A DNA stretch of 6,693 nt from JBBIJH01 sp037446075 (GTDB lineage Bacteria > Bacteroidota > Ignavibacteria > UBA10030 > JAHEZR01), in NCBI GenBank assembly GCA_037446075.1, contig JBBIJH010000151.1, forward strand, positions 1-6,693, read 5' to 3'. A program made the position numbers and the translations under genes. The notes under the pieces were generated by a model. It worked only from the letters and a program-made list of their open reading frames with translations. It was not told where the DNA came from and made no database searches. Below, piece after piece: positions 5,664-6,693 of the stretch (position 1 is the first letter of the stretch; every line of letters starts with the position of its first letter).

Positions 5664-6634
5664 CGATCTGTGGACCAGTCTGTGGAAACGTTGGTCTCGA
5701 CTTTTACCTTCTTAAAATCCAGGACACGGTACCAATCCTTGTAGCTCATCCTCAGAGTCTGACTTCCAACTTCCGCCTGGAGGTAAGGCCCATTGAAAAG
5801 TCTATAGGCTCTGAAATCAATCTCTTTCCCATTCAAAAGCCGCTGGCCGCCAAAAGTAAATTCCATTCTCTCCCCACCCGTGGTCGTGTACCTCACCCTC
5901 AGACGACGATCGAAGTCTCGAAGGTCGATGACCGTATTCCGTACTTTCGTCTTGAACTCTTCGAACGACCCGACCTCAGGTCGAGATGATACTTCAAGAA
6001 TGCATCCATTCTTCAACTCTCGACTTCGGAGACGATAATTTTCCTTTTCGTCGATCCATTCGTATGGCTTGAGAGGATAATATGCAATGTAGATCGTACC
6101 GTCTCTGCAGAAGATCCATCCAGAGGGGTCTTCGATTCTCTCATCGAGGTCTTTCGGAAAAAATGCATCGATATGTCCATAATTCGTCTCGCGGGGGATG
6201 TCGTACAAGACGATGATCGAATTCTTGTGCTGAAACGTTGCCTCGTATGGTGAGCTTCCGGTCCACTTATCCTCTTTGTTATACGTGGCCTTGGATGCAA
6301 CTACACCATCAACCATCAGTTTCTCCTCTTCTGGAAAGAAGCTCCCCAGCTCGTACCCAGAAAAGTAAGGATGAATGGTGAATAGCGTGTTGCACGGCTT
6401 GGTCGAAGACCAGGTGACATCCCACGTGTGCTGCTGAATCGGCTGGAGAATCCCGCCCTGGAGTGAACCGAGGCAGTAGTCTTGCGTCATGTATGTGTAC
6501 TTGTACACCGGCGGATTCCGCAGAGTGTCGTGGCGCAACTTGTTCCGGACTCGCTTCGTTTCCGTGTGGACATAAGGACTGCTCCGGTCGGTCGCAATCT
6601 GATAAATGATTTCCGGCAGCCTGTAAGAACTCAT
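5660..6634 (-). CDS. Beta-rich protein of unknown function, probably C-terminal part of a larger glycan-lyase-like protein
   Basis: The 324 residues carry no signal peptide or membrane segment. After a short helical start (SSYRLPEIIYQIATDR) the sequence is rich in beta strands and aromatics: KYTYMTQDYCLGSLQGG (45-61), QQHTWDVTWSS (67-77), LFTIHPY (84-90), DKWTGSSPYEATFQHKNSIIVLYDIP (about 122-147), DPSGWIFCRDGTIYIAYYPL (169-188) and FNGPYLQAEVGSQTLRM (280-296). From memory, similar stretches occur in the C-terminal half of much longer uncharacterised proteins next to glycan-degradation genes, where an alpha/alpha-toroid domain like that of heparinase-type lyases precedes a beta-sandwich. That recollection is not checked. 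The ATG at 6634-6632 has a stop only five codons upstream in frame (TAA at 6652-6650), and all three minus frames are closed between there and the window edge. It may therefore be a stand-alone fragment or the 3' remnant of a disrupted gene. Its stop overlaps the UROD-like start by 4 nt, so it heads the operon. Confidence 0.7.
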   Translation of the reverse strand: MSSYRLPEIIYQIATDRSSPYVHTETKRVRNKLRHDTLRNPPVYKYTYMTQDYCLGSLQGGILQPIQQHTWDVTWSSTKPCNTLFTIHPYFSGYELGSFFPEEEKLMVDGVVASKATYNKEDKWTGSSPYEATFQHKNSIIVLYDIPRETNYGHIDAFFPKDLDERIEDPSGWIFCRDGTIYIAYYPLKPYEWIDEKENYRLRSRELKNGCILEVSSRPEVGSFEEFKTKVRNTVIDLRDFDRRLRVRYTTTGGERMEFTFGGQRLLNGKEIDFRAYRLFNGPYLQAEVGSQTLRMSYKDWYRVLDFKKVKVETNVSTDWSTDR

Positions 6635-6645
6635 CGCCGCATATA

Positions 6646-6673
6646 GCGCTTAGCTGCGTGCAACTAAGGGCGC
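6646..6673. repeat. Imperfect inverted repeat upstream of the first gene
   Basis: GCGCTTAG (6646-6653) pairs with CTAAGGGCGC (6664-6673), with two extra G residues forming a bulge and a 10-nt loop. It lies 12 bp upstream of the ATG of the beta-rich protein and contains the in-frame TAA. It could be a leader hairpin, or part of a junction where the gene lost its 5' portion. The evidence is weak. Confidence 0.25.
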
Positions 6674-6693
6674 ATCACCGTAGAACTAGGATC

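Overview
The window is a bacterial-type stretch, probably from an uncultured lineage with moderate GC. All genes lie on the minus strand, so transcription runs from right to left. No rRNA, tRNA, transposase or CRISPR array is visible, and no sequence here identifies the phylum. The gene families are the kind found in catabolic clusters of glycan-degrading environmental bacteria. Most starts lack a clear Shine-Dalgarno sequence, and heptanucleotide-periodic tracts sit at gene ends; both may help to place the genome.

In transcription order, the right-hand block holds four tightly packed genes. They are a 324-residue beta-rich protein of no assigned function that looks like the C-terminal part of a larger glycan-lyase-like family (6634-5660), a uroporphyrinogen-decarboxylase-family protein that is not HemE (5663-4428, ATGA overlap with the first), a class III PLP aminotransferase of the glutamate-1-semialdehyde aminomutase type (4392-3130), and a tandem two-domain amidohydrolase (3122-1512, GTG start only 7 nt after the previous stop). 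The spacing indicates one operon.

A 269-bp spacer follows (1243-1511). It has an AT-rich block, a 9-bp inverted repeat with a 30-nt loop and a 10-bp palindrome. A second pair of genes comes next: a PfkB/ribokinase-family sugar kinase (1242-241) and, after a spacer made largely of degenerate heptads, the first 48 codons of a DhnA/LsrF-type class I aldolase (144 to beyond base 1).

The genes fit a catabolic scheme. A lactonase- or hydrolase-like amidohydrolase and an aminotransferase would process a sugar acid or amino-sugar derivative, the PfkB kinase would phosphorylate it and the class I aldolase would split it. The UROD-like protein may handle a methyl or carboxyl group. This pathway is inferred from family membership and gene order only; no substrate can be read from the sequence. 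The most unusual features are the amidohydrolase, whose N-terminal copy has lost its metal ligands while the C-terminal copy keeps them, and the three heptad tracts, two of which run through stop codons into coding sequence.
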